This document shows, one piece after another, positions 14,149-21,914 of a stretch of 64,000 nt of DNA. Made by a program: the position numbers and the translations under genes. Each line of letters begins with the position of its first letter. Position 1 is the stretch's first letter. Below the pieces are notes generated by a model. It saw only the letters and a program-made list of their open reading frames with translations, was not told the origin of the DNA and did no database searches. Location: assembly GCA_013791955.1 (NCBI GenBank), contig VMSW01000010.1, positions 1 to 64,000 on the forward strand, written 5' to 3'. Source of the DNA: Propionicimonas sp. (lineage in GTDB: Bacteria; Actinomycetota; Actinomycetes; Propionibacteriales; Propionibacteriaceae).

Positions 14149-15537
14149 TCAATGGTGGAAGGCGCCACCCGTCCGGCCCTGCTTGGGCATCGGGCTGGTG
14201 AAGCCGTCCAGATAAGTCACACACTCGCGCACCGCATCAAGCAGGTGACCGGCCAACTCCATCGAAAGACCGTTGCGCACCACGATTCGCTGCACGGTCT
14301 GCGCGGTCAACTCATCAGGCAACGGATAGGCCGGCACCATCCAGCCGCGCTGACGCAGCTGAGCCGACAAGTCGTGCAGATCCCACTTGTCGGTATAGCC
14401 CACGCGCAGGCGCCAAGCGAACACCGGAATGTCGCTGCCATCGCTGAGCAACTCAAAAGGCCCCAGCGCTGCGACGCCAGCCGAAAGGTACTTCGCTACG
14501 TCCTGGCAAGACTGCTGCACCGCAGTGAAACCGTCGCGACCCAACCGGAGGAAGTTGTAGTACTGCAATAGCACCTGGGCACCGGGACGGGAGAAGTTGA
14601 GCGCCAGGGTTGGCATCTCCCCACCCAAGTAGGCCACCTTGAAGATCATGTCTTGGGGCACGGCGTCAACGTGGCGCCACACCACCCAGCCGACCCCCGG
14701 GAAGACCAGCCCGTACTTGTGGCCGCTGGCATTGATCGAGGCCACCCGCGGCAGCCGGAAGTCCCAGGCCAGCTCGGGTTGCAGGAACGGTGCCACGAAC
14801 CCGCCAGAGGCGGCGTCCACATGAATCGGGACGTCGAGGCCGGTCTCGGCCTGAATCCGATCCAGGGCCGCAGCGATCTGGTCGACCGGCTCATAACAGC
14901 CGGTGTAGGTGACCCCCATGATTGCCACCACCGCGATGGTGTTCTCATCGACGTAGCGCTCCAACTCATAGCCGTCGAGCATCAGATGATCCTCAGTGAC
15001 CGGCACGTAGCGGGCTTCCACCTCGAAGTAGTTGGCGAACTTCTCCCAACAGACCTGCACCGCTGAACTCATCACCAGGTTGGGCCGGTCGGCGGGCTTT
15101 CCCGCCGCGCGCCGGGCCTGCTGCCAGCGCCGCTTCAAAGCCAGCCCGGCCAGCATCGCCGCCTCCGAAGAGCCGACTGTCGAAGTGCCCAGCGCGGACG
15201 CGGCTGCCGGTGCCTGCCATAGGTCGGCCAGCAGCCGCCAACAACGCTCTTCAATGGCCGCCGTGGCCGGGTATTCGTCCTTGTCAATGAGGTTCTTGTC
15301 GACAGTCTCGGCATACAGCCGCTGCGCCATCGGATCCATCCAGGTGCCAACGAAGGTGGCCAGGTTCAGCCGGGCGTTGCCGTCCAGCATCACCTCATCG
15401 TGTATCACCTGATAGGCGGTGTCGGGCAGCATGCCGTGATCGGCCAGGGACCGCTCGGGCACGGCCGAGGCCTCGGCAGCGCGGCTGAAGATCGGACTAA
15501 GTTCGACGTCGTCGTCGGGCCTGGGGTGGTTAGCCAT
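14149..15537 (-). CDS. gadB: glutamate decarboxylase
   Basis: A 462-aa pyridoxal-phosphate enzyme of the standard GAD length. It has the N-terminal DTAYQVIHDEVMLDGNARLNLATF signature, GTSTVGSSEAAMLAGLALKRRW, HVDAASGGFVAPFL and the PLP-lysine motif SASGHKYGLVFPGVGWVVWR (split NASGHKYG). It converts glutamate to 4-aminobutyrate and consumes a proton. No glutamate/GABA antiporter gene is nearby, so any acid-resistance role would need a partner elsewhere. The ATG at 15537 is 6 nt after TAATCT on the minus strand, a leaderless start. Confidence 0.95.
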   Translation of the reverse strand: MANHPRPDDDVELSPIFSRAAEASAVPERSLADHGMLPDTAYQVIHDEVMLDGNARLNLATFVGTWMDPMAQRLYAETVDKNLIDKDEYPATAAIEERCWRLLADLWQAPAAASALGTSTVGSSEAAMLAGLALKRRWQQARRAAGKPADRPNLVMSSAVQVCWEKFANYFEVEARYVPVTEDHLMLDGYELERYVDENTIAVVAIMGVTYTGCYEPVDQIAAALDRIQAETGLDVPIHVDAASGGFVAPFLQPELAWDFRLPRVASINASGHKYGLVFPGVGWVVWRHVDAVPQDMIFKVAYLGGEMPTLALNFSRPGAQVLLQYYNFLRLGRDGFTAVQQSCQDVAKYLSAGVAALGPFELLSDGSDIPVFAWRLRVGYTDKWDLHDLSAQLRQRGWMVPAYPLPDELTAQTVQRIVVRNGLSMELAGHLLDAVRECVTYLDGFTSPMPKQGRTGGAFHH

Positions 15538-15543
15538 GTCGCC

Positions 15544-15549
15544 AGATTA
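15544..15549 (-). promoter_or_regulatory. leaderless -10 box (TAATCT) of gadB
   Basis: On the minus strand TAATCT is followed by exactly 6 nt and the gadB ATG. It is the closest match to TATAAT-like boxes among the leaderless set. Confidence 0.7.
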
Positions 15550-15607
15550 ACGCCACCGGGTTGGGCGAAGTGCGCCTTTGAGCGCCCACACCCGGCACAC
15601 TGTGAGG

Positions 15608-15826
15608 GTGGAAATCGAAATCGGCGAAGACATGATCCGCCTGGGCCAGCTACTCAAGTTCGCGAATGTGGTTGCCGACGGCGGTGAGGCGAAGAGCCTG
15701 ATCGCCGACGGCGCGGTGCACGTTGACGGCGAAGAGGAGACCCGACGGGGACGCCAGGTGCTGGTCGGCTCGCTGGTTGAGGTGGCGATGCCCCACGGGA
15801 TCGTCTCGCTGAGGGTCGTGCGCTGA
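15608..15826 (+). CDS. small S4-domain RNA-binding protein
   Basis: A 72-aa protein that is essentially one S4 domain: MIRLGQLLKFANVVADGGEAKSLIADGAVHVDGEEETRRGRQV, then a short strand region. Free-standing S4 proteins of this YbcJ/YaaA type bind structured RNA, often rRNA. The GTG start at 15608 lies 6 nt after CACACT, a near-consensus leaderless box. Upstream in-frame codons are in the divergent gadB promoter region. Exact role unknown. Confidence 0.82.
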   Translation: MEIEIGEDMIRLGQLLKFANVVADGGEAKSLIADGAVHVDGEEETRRGRQVLVGSLVEVAMPHGIVSLRVVR

Positions 15827-15861
15827 GCGGTCGCGAGCGGCCGGTCTAGGGCCAACTGGCG

Positions 15862-17049
15862 CTATTTCAGCTTCACTTTGGCCAACACCGGCCAATGGTC
15901 GGACGGAATGAAATCGGCATAGGGCACCACGCGGCCATCAGTCACCCGCCAGGTCACCCGGGGCCCCAGATAGACCTGCCAGGCCAGCGCCTTCGCGCCA
16001 CCGCCTAGCCAGATGTAGTCAAAGCTCGAGCCGTCGGCGTCGCGACGAATCGATCGGTAGCGCCACTCGCCGCCGATTACCGCGCCGAAGCCGTTGAAGG
16101 TCGTGACTCCGGCGACCCGCACCGGACGATGGGTGGCGCTCTGCGCTGCGCTGACCAGCCTCGCTGCCTTCAGCTTGACCAGGTGGTCACGAAACACCGA
16201 TCGGGTCTCGGTGCTGGCGGCATTGAAGTCACCAGTGACGATCACCGGCAGCCGACCGCCCGGGTTGATCTTGGCCAGGCCGTTGATCAGCCGATCCCAG
16301 CCCGCGCTGCGCGCCTCCGCTTTGACCTTGCTCTGGCCGAACTCGGCGTGCAGATTGACGAACAGCAGCCGCTTGCCGGTCGTGGTTCGCAGCTTCGCCC
16401 ACGGCGCATAACGGTTGTAGTGCGACCCGTCCCGACCCTTACGGCTGACCCTAATCACCCCGGAATCGAGCAGGCTGAACTTGCTACTGCGAAAGGCCAA
16501 GGTGGTGTTGCGTAACGGGTAGACCCAGGTGTAGCCGGGCAGCGAAGCGCGCAACAGATCTACCTGCTCGCCGCCCCCGCGCACCGGATTCGCCTCCTGC
16601 AAACCCAACAGATCCGGCGCGACTTTGGCGATCCAGGACGCGACCACCGGACCGCGGGCCCGCCACGAGAAGTCGTCAGCGTGGTCAGCCATGCCCGCAT
16701 ATTCGGGGACGCGGGAGGCGTCGGTGATGTTGTACGACATCACCGTGTAGCCACCAACTTCGGCCGCCGGGCCCGTCCACACCGGTGCCAGCGCCGGAGG
16801 GGCATCGGTTGGGCTCGGGGTCGGGGTAGCGGTGGCGTCCGGGTTGGTCGGGGTGGTCGGGGTGGCGGTCGGGGTGGCGGTCGGAGTGGCGGTCGGGGTG
16901 CTGGCCGGAAGGCCGGTCGCAGTGGCAGCGGGACGGCTGAGGTTTAGCACCCAGGCGCCGCTCGCCCAAGACAACACCGCAATCACGAGGACGGCCACCA
17001 TCAATGACGGCGGCGGCCGGTAGGCATGGCTGGGTTGGAGTTCGCTCAC
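15862..17049 (-). CDS. membrane-anchored endonuclease/exonuclease/phosphatase-family protein
   Basis: A 395-aa protein. An N-terminal transmembrane segment (LMVAVLVIAVLSWASGAWVL) is followed by a Thr-Pro-Ala linker (TPTATPTATPT...) of about 40 residues and then an EEP catalytic domain: YTVMSYNI, LGLQEANPV, FVNLHAEF, PVIVTGDFNAA and the terminal SDHWPVLAKVKL. Catalytic Asn, Glu, Asp and His are present, so it is probably an active extracytoplasmic nuclease or phosphodiesterase. The GTG at 17049 has GGAGG 8 nt upstream and is preferred over the ATG at 17055, which overlaps too closely. Confidence 0.85.
   Translation of the reverse strand: MSELQPSHAYRPPPSLMVAVLVIAVLSWASGAWVLNLSRPAATATGLPASTPTATPTATPTATPTTPTNPDATATPTPSPTDAPPALAPVWTGPAAEVGGYTVMSYNITDASRVPEYAGMADHADDFSWRARGPVVASWIAKVAPDLLGLQEANPVRGGGEQVDLLRASLPGYTWVYPLRNTTLAFRSSKFSLLDSGVIRVSRKGRDGSHYNRYAPWAKLRTTTGKRLLFVNLHAEFGQSKVKAEARSAGWDRLINGLAKINPGGRLPVIVTGDFNAASTETRSVFRDHLVKLKAARLVSAAQSATHRPVRVAGVTTFNGFGAVIGGEWRYRSIRRDADGSSFDYIWLGGGAKALAWQVYLGPRVTWRVTDGRVVPYADFIPSDHWPVLAKVKLK
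16855..16900. repeat. 12-bp tandem repeat inside a coding linker
   Basis: About four copies of GGTCGGGGTGGC-like units encode the Thr-Pro-Thr-Ala linker of the EEP protein on the minus strand. Such repeats readily change copy number, varying linker length in frame. Confidence 0.75.
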
Positions 17050-17142
17050 CGCCATCACCTCCCGCCAGCATCGAGTGATGCTTTGCACCCTAATCGACGC
17101 GCAGAACCGGCCCACCGGAAACAGTGAGTTCAGGCGTAGCCG

Positions 17143-18039
17143 CTAGCGGCCCAGGAACTCCCGCCACTTCGGCACCTCGCGTCTGGCCTGATCGAGCCCC
17201 GCATCGAAGGCGGCCTGCAGCGCAGCAACGTCCCTGGTGCCGTTGGCGATCGGCATCTTTTCCGGCACGAACAGGTAGGCCTGACCGGCGGCCTCCAGGT
17301 CGAACAGCTCTTCGCGAGTGCGGTTGTAGTTGAGATGCCGAGCACTCAATGCCACGACGGCGGCCGGGAACCCGCGGAAGTAGGCCCGCGAGGCCCATTG
17401 GGCGCTGGCCGGTTTCTTCACGTAGCCGCGCTCCTGGCTCAGCACCACGAAGAACTTGGTGAAGCCGTCAGCCTTAGCTGCGTCCAGGGCGATACCGCCG
17501 GACGGGCCGAGAGCGCCGTCGACGTAGACGTGGCCGTCCAGGTGAACCTTCGGCATCACCACTGGCATCGTCGAGGACGATCGCACGCGCCGCACCAGAT
17601 CGACGAGCGTTGGCACATCGTCCTTGGTCCAGTAAACGGCGCGGCCGGTGTCGCATTCGAAGGCGCCGATTCGGGCCCTGGCCGGGTTGGCGGTGAACGT
17701 TTCGAAGTCCAGCGGCAGCACCTGGCCGGGCGCCGAGGTGTGCTCGTAGATGTATTCGGCGTTGAACATGCCCTTGCCGCGCAGGAAGGTGCCCAGGTTG
17801 CCAAAGTTGGGATCGGACGCGAAGTCGACGAACGACTTTCGGGCCCGTTCTGGGTCGCGCGAGAGGTAGTTGACCAGGTTGCTCGACCCCGCCGAAATGC
17901 CGGCCACCCAATCGAAATGGAGTCCCTCAGCCAGCAGCATCTGCACCACCGCTGCGGTGTAGGCCACTCGCATGCCGCCGCCTTCGAAGATCAGGGCGAC
18001 GTCATCGATGTTGCTGGTCAGCGTTTCGGCCACGCGCAT
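17143..18039 (-). CDS. patatin-like phospholipase (RssA/YjjU type)
   Basis: A 298-aa patatin domain protein. It has the oxyanion loop EGGGMRVAYTAAVV at about residues 19-32, nucleophile elbow GISAGSSN with the catalytic serine, and the dyad motif VDGALG with the catalytic aspartate. Enzymes of this bacterial group are lipid acyl hydrolases of mostly unknown substrate. The ATG at 18039 follows AAGAGGAA very closely; a GTG two codons inside (18033) has better SD spacing and is an alternative start. It is followed on the same strand by the EEP gene after 93 bp. Confidence 0.87.
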   Translation of the reverse strand: MRVAETLTSNIDDVALIFEGGGMRVAYTAAVVQMLLAEGLHFDWVAGISAGSSNLVNYLSRDPERARKSFVDFASDPNFGNLGTFLRGKGMFNAEYIYEHTSAPGQVLPLDFETFTANPARARIGAFECDTGRAVYWTKDDVPTLVDLVRRVRSSSTMPVVMPKVHLDGHVYVDGALGPSGGIALDAAKADGFTKFFVVLSQERGYVKKPASAQWASRAYFRGFPAAVVALSARHLNYNRTREELFDLEAAGQAYLFVPEKMPIANGTRDVAALQAAFDAGLDQARREVPKWREFLGR

Positions 18040-18224
18040 TTCCTCTTCTGCCGGATTTGGGTTTCACCCTAGCCCGGCCAGCCCAGCAGGCTTCCGTCCG
18101 GCCATCTCTCAGCCCCGGACCCCCGCGGGAGCGACGCCCGCCAGCCACCCGTCCAGTCACGGAATAGCGGCGCGGGTCAATGGGTTGACGTAAAAATACC
18201 CCCACCCAATCCGGAGGAAGTCCT

Positions 18225-18908
18225 ATGGAATCCACTGAAACCCCCACCCGTCCCTCGATGCCGCTGATCGGCGACCCCGCACCGGCTTTCACCGCCGTGA
18301 CCACCCAGGGCGAAATCAACTTCCCCAGCGACTACGCCGGCAAGTGGGTAATCTTGTTCTCCCACCCAGCCGATTTCACCCCCGTGTGCACCACCGAGTT
18401 CATGACCTTCGCCAGCATGGCCGACGACTTCGCCGCGTTGAACACTGAGCTGGTGGGCCTTTCGGTCGATTCGCTGTATGCCCACATCGCCTGGCTCCGC
18501 AAGATTCAGGAGCTGGAGTGGAACGGCCTGAAGAACATTGAGGTGAAGTTCCCCCTCATCGAGGACATCCGCATGGAGGTGTCCAGCCTTTACGGCATGA
18601 TCCAGCCCAACCAGTCCAACACCCAAGCGGTGCGGGCAGTGTTCGTGATCGATCCGGTGGGGACGGTTCGCACCGTCTTGTACTACCCGCTGTCGACCGG
18701 CCGGAACTTCGACGAGATCATGCGCATCGTCGTTGCCCTGCAGAAGGCGGACGCCGACGGCGTCGCCACCCCCGCCGATTGGCAGCCTGGCGACGACGTG
18801 ATTGTGCCGCCGCCCGGTTCTTGCGGCACGGCCAAGGAGCGCATGGAAAACCAGACCGCCGATCAGTACTGCCTGGATTGGTTCATGTGTTTCCGCAAGG
18901 AATCCTGA
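18225..18908 (+). CDS. 1-Cys peroxiredoxin (AhpC/TSA, Prx6-like)
   Basis: A 227-aa peroxiredoxin with the thioredoxin fold start GDPAPAFTAVTTQGEI and active site HPADFTPVCTTEF holding the peroxidatic cysteine. The Prx6-type C-terminal extension reaches the DVIVPPPGSCGTAKERM region. Further cysteines near the end (SCGTA, YCLDWFMCF) could act as resolving residues. It reduces peroxides with a thiol donor. The ATG at 18225 is preceded by CCGGAGGAAG. A strong terminator follows at 18920, so it is a single-gene unit. Confidence 0.93.
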   Translation: MESTETPTRPSMPLIGDPAPAFTAVTTQGEINFPSDYAGKWVILFSHPADFTPVCTTEFMTFASMADDFAALNTELVGLSVDSLYAHIAWLRKIQELEWNGLKNIEVKFPLIEDIRMEVSSLYGMIQPNQSNTQAVRAVFVIDPVGTVRTVLYYPLSTGRNFDEIMRIVVALQKADADGVATPADWQPGDDVIVPPPGSCGTAKERMENQTADQYCLDWFMCFRKES

Positions 18909-18919
18909 CCCATCTTGTT

Positions 18920-18955
18920 GAACGATCCGGCACCGGCTTCGGTGCCGGATCGTTC
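18920..18955 (+). terminator. intrinsic terminator after the peroxiredoxin gene
   Basis: A perfect 16-bp stem (18920-18935 with 18940-18955) and a 4-nt GCTT loop are followed by ACTTT. It is among the most stable hairpins in the window and lies 11 bp after the stop codon. Confidence 0.9.
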
Positions 18956-19039
18956 ACTTTCCAGCCCACCACGCCAGACCACTTGTTTGCGCAATCCGTC
19001 ATTGCCCAACCGATACCGTTGAGCGAGGAGGTGCTGAGC

Positions 19040-19357
19040 GTGCCTGAAACCACGGACGCGGATTTGTCCGAGAAACGTCCAGTTTCGGTGTGGGTCGGAC
19101 TGCCGCTCGGCGCGGTGCCTGGACTGCTGCTGGCTTGGCAGATCTACTTCCCCGATGGCCGCATGGAGGCGGAATTGTTCGCTTTTGCGGCTTTGGTGGT
19201 CGTGGCCGCTGGCGTTGGCTTGGCCACCCAACGGCGAACGCGCTGGCTTGGGTTTGGTCTTCTCGTTGGCTCAACCCCGGCGGTCGCGGTGATCGCCTTC
19301 GTGATCCTCTTCATGGTGGCCTGTTCCTTGCCCGGCCAGACCTGCTTCGCATTCTGA
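19040..19357 (+). CDS. small membrane protein
   Basis: A 105-aa protein with a short acidic N terminus (PETTDADLSEKR) and three transmembrane segments (VWVGLPLGAVPGLLLAWQIYF; LFAFAALVVVAAGVGLA; GFGLLVGSTPAVAVIAFVILFMVA). It ends in a Cys-containing tail. The GTG at 19040 follows GAGGAGG at 19025-19031. I do not recognise a family. It has no overlap with the neighbouring methyltransferase gene, which has its own leaderless promoter. Confidence 0.7.
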   Translation: MPETTDADLSEKRPVSVWVGLPLGAVPGLLLAWQIYFPDGRMEAELFAFAALVVVAAGVGLATQRRTRWLGFGLLVGSTPAVAVIAFVILFMVACSLPGQTCFAF

Positions 19358-19494
19358 CGGGCACTCGTCCGGCAGCAGACGGCGCACTTTGGGGAGCACA
19401 CACCGGAGACCGCACCTCGGGGACGGTTCTGCTTGCGCCGGGCGGTCGAGCCAATCACGAACAAGACGCCTCTAGGCGCTGCGGCTTGCGAGCC

Positions 19495-19500
19495 TATGGT
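19495..19500 (+). promoter_or_regulatory. leaderless -10 box (TATGGT) of the methyltransferase gene
   Basis: TATGGT is followed by exactly 6 nt and the ATG at 19507. This excludes the much longer upstream open frame as the coding start. Confidence 0.65.
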
Positions 19501-19506
19501 TCGTCA

Positions 19507-20250
19507 ATGGAGCTGCTCGAGTGGGACGCAAAAACCTACGACTCACTTCCCTTGCCGCACACCCGGTGGGGCGCCGGAGTGATCGAGCGGCTCGGTCTTC
19601 GAGGCACCGAGCGGATCGTCGACTTGGGTTGTGGCACCGGCCGCGACACTCAGCTGCTGCTCGATCTGGTGCCCAACGGGCACGTTGTTGCCGTCGATGG
19701 ATCCCAGCAGATGCTCACCCAGTTGCGCGCCCGCCTCGGCGAGCAAACCGAACGCGTCGAGATCGTGCGCGCTGATCTCACGTCACCGTTTCCTCCGGCG
19801 GTGCGCGGCGAGGCGATCATGAGCGTCGCCACCTTCCACTGGGTGCCGGACCATCCGAGGCTGTTCCAACGCGTCGCCAACGCCCTTCCGGCAGGCGGCC
19901 GCTTCGAGGCCGAGTTCGGTGGCGCCGGCAATATCGCCGCCTTCCAGGCCGCCTTGAAACGCGCGGGTGGCCCATCCAGCAGCCCCTGGGATTTCGCTAC
20001 GGCAGCCGAGACTGCTCAAGCACTCACCGACGCCGGCTTCGTCGATGTCGAGGTCCGTACGGTCACCGATCCGGCGGTGCTGGAACGCGGCGAACAGTTG
20101 GAGGCCTTCATCGCGACAGTATTGCTGGGCGCCGTCCTGCGCGATTTGCCGCCGGCGCAAGGGCGGGCCCTCGTGCAAGCCACGGCGGCCGAACTTGAAG
20201 AGCCCGTCATCGACTACGTCAGGGTTCAACTCAGCGCAACGCGGGCCTGA
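19507..20250 (+). CDS. SAM-dependent methyltransferase (trans-aconitate methyltransferase-like)
   Basis: A 247-aa class I methyltransferase. N-terminal EWDAKTYDSLPLPHTRWG is followed by motif I VDLGCGTGRDTQLLLDLVP at about residues 38-56, motif II VVAVDGSQQML, and the post-motif IMSVATFHWVPDHPRLFQRVA. The order and FHWV resemble trans-aconitate 2-methyltransferase (Tam) and related small-molecule enzymes, but the substrate is uncertain. The ATG at 19507 is fixed by the leaderless box TATGGT. It is convergent with the hydrolase gene at 20313. Confidence 0.85.
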   Translation: MELLEWDAKTYDSLPLPHTRWGAGVIERLGLRGTERIVDLGCGTGRDTQLLLDLVPNGHVVAVDGSQQMLTQLRARLGEQTERVEIVRADLTSPFPPAVRGEAIMSVATFHWVPDHPRLFQRVANALPAGGRFEAEFGGAGNIAAFQAALKRAGGPSSSPWDFATAAETAQALTDAGFVDVEVRTVTDPAVLERGEQLEAFIATVLLGAVLRDLPPAQGRALVQATAAELEEPVIDYVRVQLSATRA

Positions 20251-20312
20251 TCCAGGGATCCATCGTGACGCCCGGCACTTCGCGATACGCCGATTCACTA
20301 GGGGACGGAGCC

Positions 20313-21599
20313 CTATAGCCAGCGGCGTTGCTTCAGCAGGCCCAGCAGGTGATCGATCACCGAGACGTCGGCACGCAGACCGTTGTGTTCGTATTCGTTG
20401 GTGACCCAGGCTCGGCAATCAGGCAGGAGGGCGGCGGTCTCCATCGAGAACTCGTGCGGGACGAAGGCGTCGGCGTAGTAGACCGCTGCGGCCACTGGCA
20501 CGTCGGCGGACGCCAGGCGCTCGGGGAAGTAGAGCTGGTTCCATTCGTGACCGGCGATCACCTCAGCCGCCTCAGCGAAGGCGCGCAGTTCGACGTCCTC
20601 AGCGAACACCGAGCGGTGCAGGTGTTCCCCGCCCAACAGCGTGACGTCTTCGCGGACGCGATCTGGCATCGTCCGATCCGCCGACCAGCGGGTGGCCACA
20701 CCGTCGGCATAGCTCGATTCGTGCAGCACCGCGTACAACGGATTTCGGCCAGCGAACGGCAGGGTCTCGGCTAAGTCGTGGGCGAAGGCGGACGACTCGG
20801 GCGGCAGCCCCAACAGGTAATGCAGCTCCTCGGCGCCGCCATTCATGCCCAGCCGCTGCCCGATCGTGCGGAACCGAACAGCTGAGACCGCATCGCCGTT
20901 GGGCAGGGTGATCTCCCCGCGCTCGCAACGCGCGCTCAGCTCGCGCACCCGCTCCCGGTCACCCGGGAAGCGGCGGTAATAGGCCTCCGACTTGGCGATC
21001 ATGATCTGCCAGGTCTTCGCGTAGATGTCATCAATCGGACGGCCAACCGCGCTCAATCCGCCGGTGATGATCGCCGCGGCCAGCGACTCCGGATGGACGC
21101 TCAGGTAGTGCAGGCTGGTGAAGCCGCCAAATGACTGGCCCAGCAGCGTCCAGGTATCAGCGCCCAACGCCTGGCGCACCAACTCGGCGTCGTTGACGAT
21201 CTCATCAGCCCGCAAATGAGTCAGATACTCGGCCTGCTCGGCGGTGCTTCGTCCGGCCAGAGCCCCGGTGATCTGGGCCTGTGGGCGTCCATCAGCGGCG
21301 ACGACCCGCACGCCCACCGGGGTCGAACGTCCAGTGCCACGCTGGTCGAGCATCACCACCTGGTATTCACTGAGCACCCGACTTAGCCACGACGGACTAT
21401 CGGCGGTTGGCCGCGGTGCCTCGAACCCGGGGCCACCCTGAAGGAAGACCAGATACGGCTTGTCACTGCCACCCTCGGCGGTGACCACCCTCGCGAAGAT
21501 CTCGATGGTGTCGCCAGCCGGCTTCGCGTGATCCAGCGGGGCATCCAAGGTGAGGCTGGTGATAGTCAGATCGGGCAGCTTTTCGGTGGTCGTGCGCAT
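20313..21599 (-). CDS. alpha/beta-hydrolase, proline iminopeptidase-like (S33)
   Basis: A 428-aa alpha/beta hydrolase. It shows the oxyanion motif LVFLQGGPGFEAPRP, MLDQRGTGRST and the nucleophile elbow LLGQSFGGFTSLHYL. A helical cap spans the middle and a late region ADVPVAAAVYYADAFVP carries the acid. The arrangement matches S33 peptidases (proline iminopeptidase/tricorn-interacting factor). It is probably cytoplasmic since no signal peptide is present. The ATG at 21599 lies 6 nt after TAGCCT on the minus strand, a leaderless start. Confidence 0.88.
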   Translation of the reverse strand: MRTTTEKLPDLTITSLTLDAPLDHAKPAGDTIEIFARVVTAEGGSDKPYLVFLQGGPGFEAPRPTADSPSWLSRVLSEYQVVMLDQRGTGRSTPVGVRVVAADGRPQAQITGALAGRSTAEQAEYLTHLRADEIVNDAELVRQALGADTWTLLGQSFGGFTSLHYLSVHPESLAAAIITGGLSAVGRPIDDIYAKTWQIMIAKSEAYYRRFPGDRERVRELSARCERGEITLPNGDAVSAVRFRTIGQRLGMNGGAEELHYLLGLPPESSAFAHDLAETLPFAGRNPLYAVLHESSYADGVATRWSADRTMPDRVREDVTLLGGEHLHRSVFAEDVELRAFAEAAEVIAGHEWNQLYFPERLASADVPVAAAVYYADAFVPHEFSMETAALLPDCRAWVTNEYEHNGLRADVSVIDHLLGLLKQRRWL

Positions 21600-21605
21600 G
21601 GTCTC

Positions 21606-21611
21606 AGGCTA
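21606..21611 (-). promoter_or_regulatory. leaderless -10 box (TAGCCT)
   Basis: On the minus strand TAGCCT is followed by 6 nt and the ATG of the S33-like hydrolase gene. Confidence 0.7.
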
Positions 21612-21639
21612 AGCCACCATTCCACCAAGCGCAGCGCGC

Positions 21640-21808
21640 GGGGACGGTTCCGGTGAGCTGCTCGCGGGGACGGTTCCGGTGAGCTGCTCACGGGGACGGT
21701 TCCGGTGAGCTGCTCGGAGGAACCGTCCCCCTGAGCTGCTCGGAGGAACCGTCCCCCTGAGCTGCTCGGAGGAACCGTCCCCCTGAGCTGCTCGGAGGAA
21801 CCGTCCCC
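21640..21808. repeat. 26-bp repeat array that inverts in the middle
   Basis: Units GGGGACGGTTCCGGTGAGCT + GCTCGC start at 21640, 21666 and 21692. From 21716 the array switches to GGAGGAACCGTCCCCCTGAG + CTGCTC, with starts at 21716, 21742 and 21768 and a last partial unit ending at 21808. Period is 26 bp throughout. The two halves are partial inverted repeats, so the array could form a long hairpin. It fills the divergent gap between the hydrolase and solenoid genes, yet leaves both leaderless boxes free. Confidence 0.93.
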
Positions 21809-21902
21809 GGTGACCGTCCCCGGCGATGGCGAAGTGGGGTCCGGCAGGCGCAGACAGCATTGTCAGCAGCGGGTCGCCGTGGCTGAAACGCACTGACGCC
21901 CA

Positions 21903-21908
21903 TAGGCT
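21903..21908 (+). promoter_or_regulatory. leaderless -10 box (TAGGCT) of the solenoid gene
   Basis: TAGGCT is followed by exactly 6 nt and the ATG at 21915, with no SD. Confidence 0.7.
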
Positions 21909-21914
21909 GCCCGC

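Noticed and set aside
21640-21808. Possible CRISPR array
   Set aside because: Units are contiguous 26-bp repeats with no unique spacers, the orientation flips midway, and no cas genes are present in the window.
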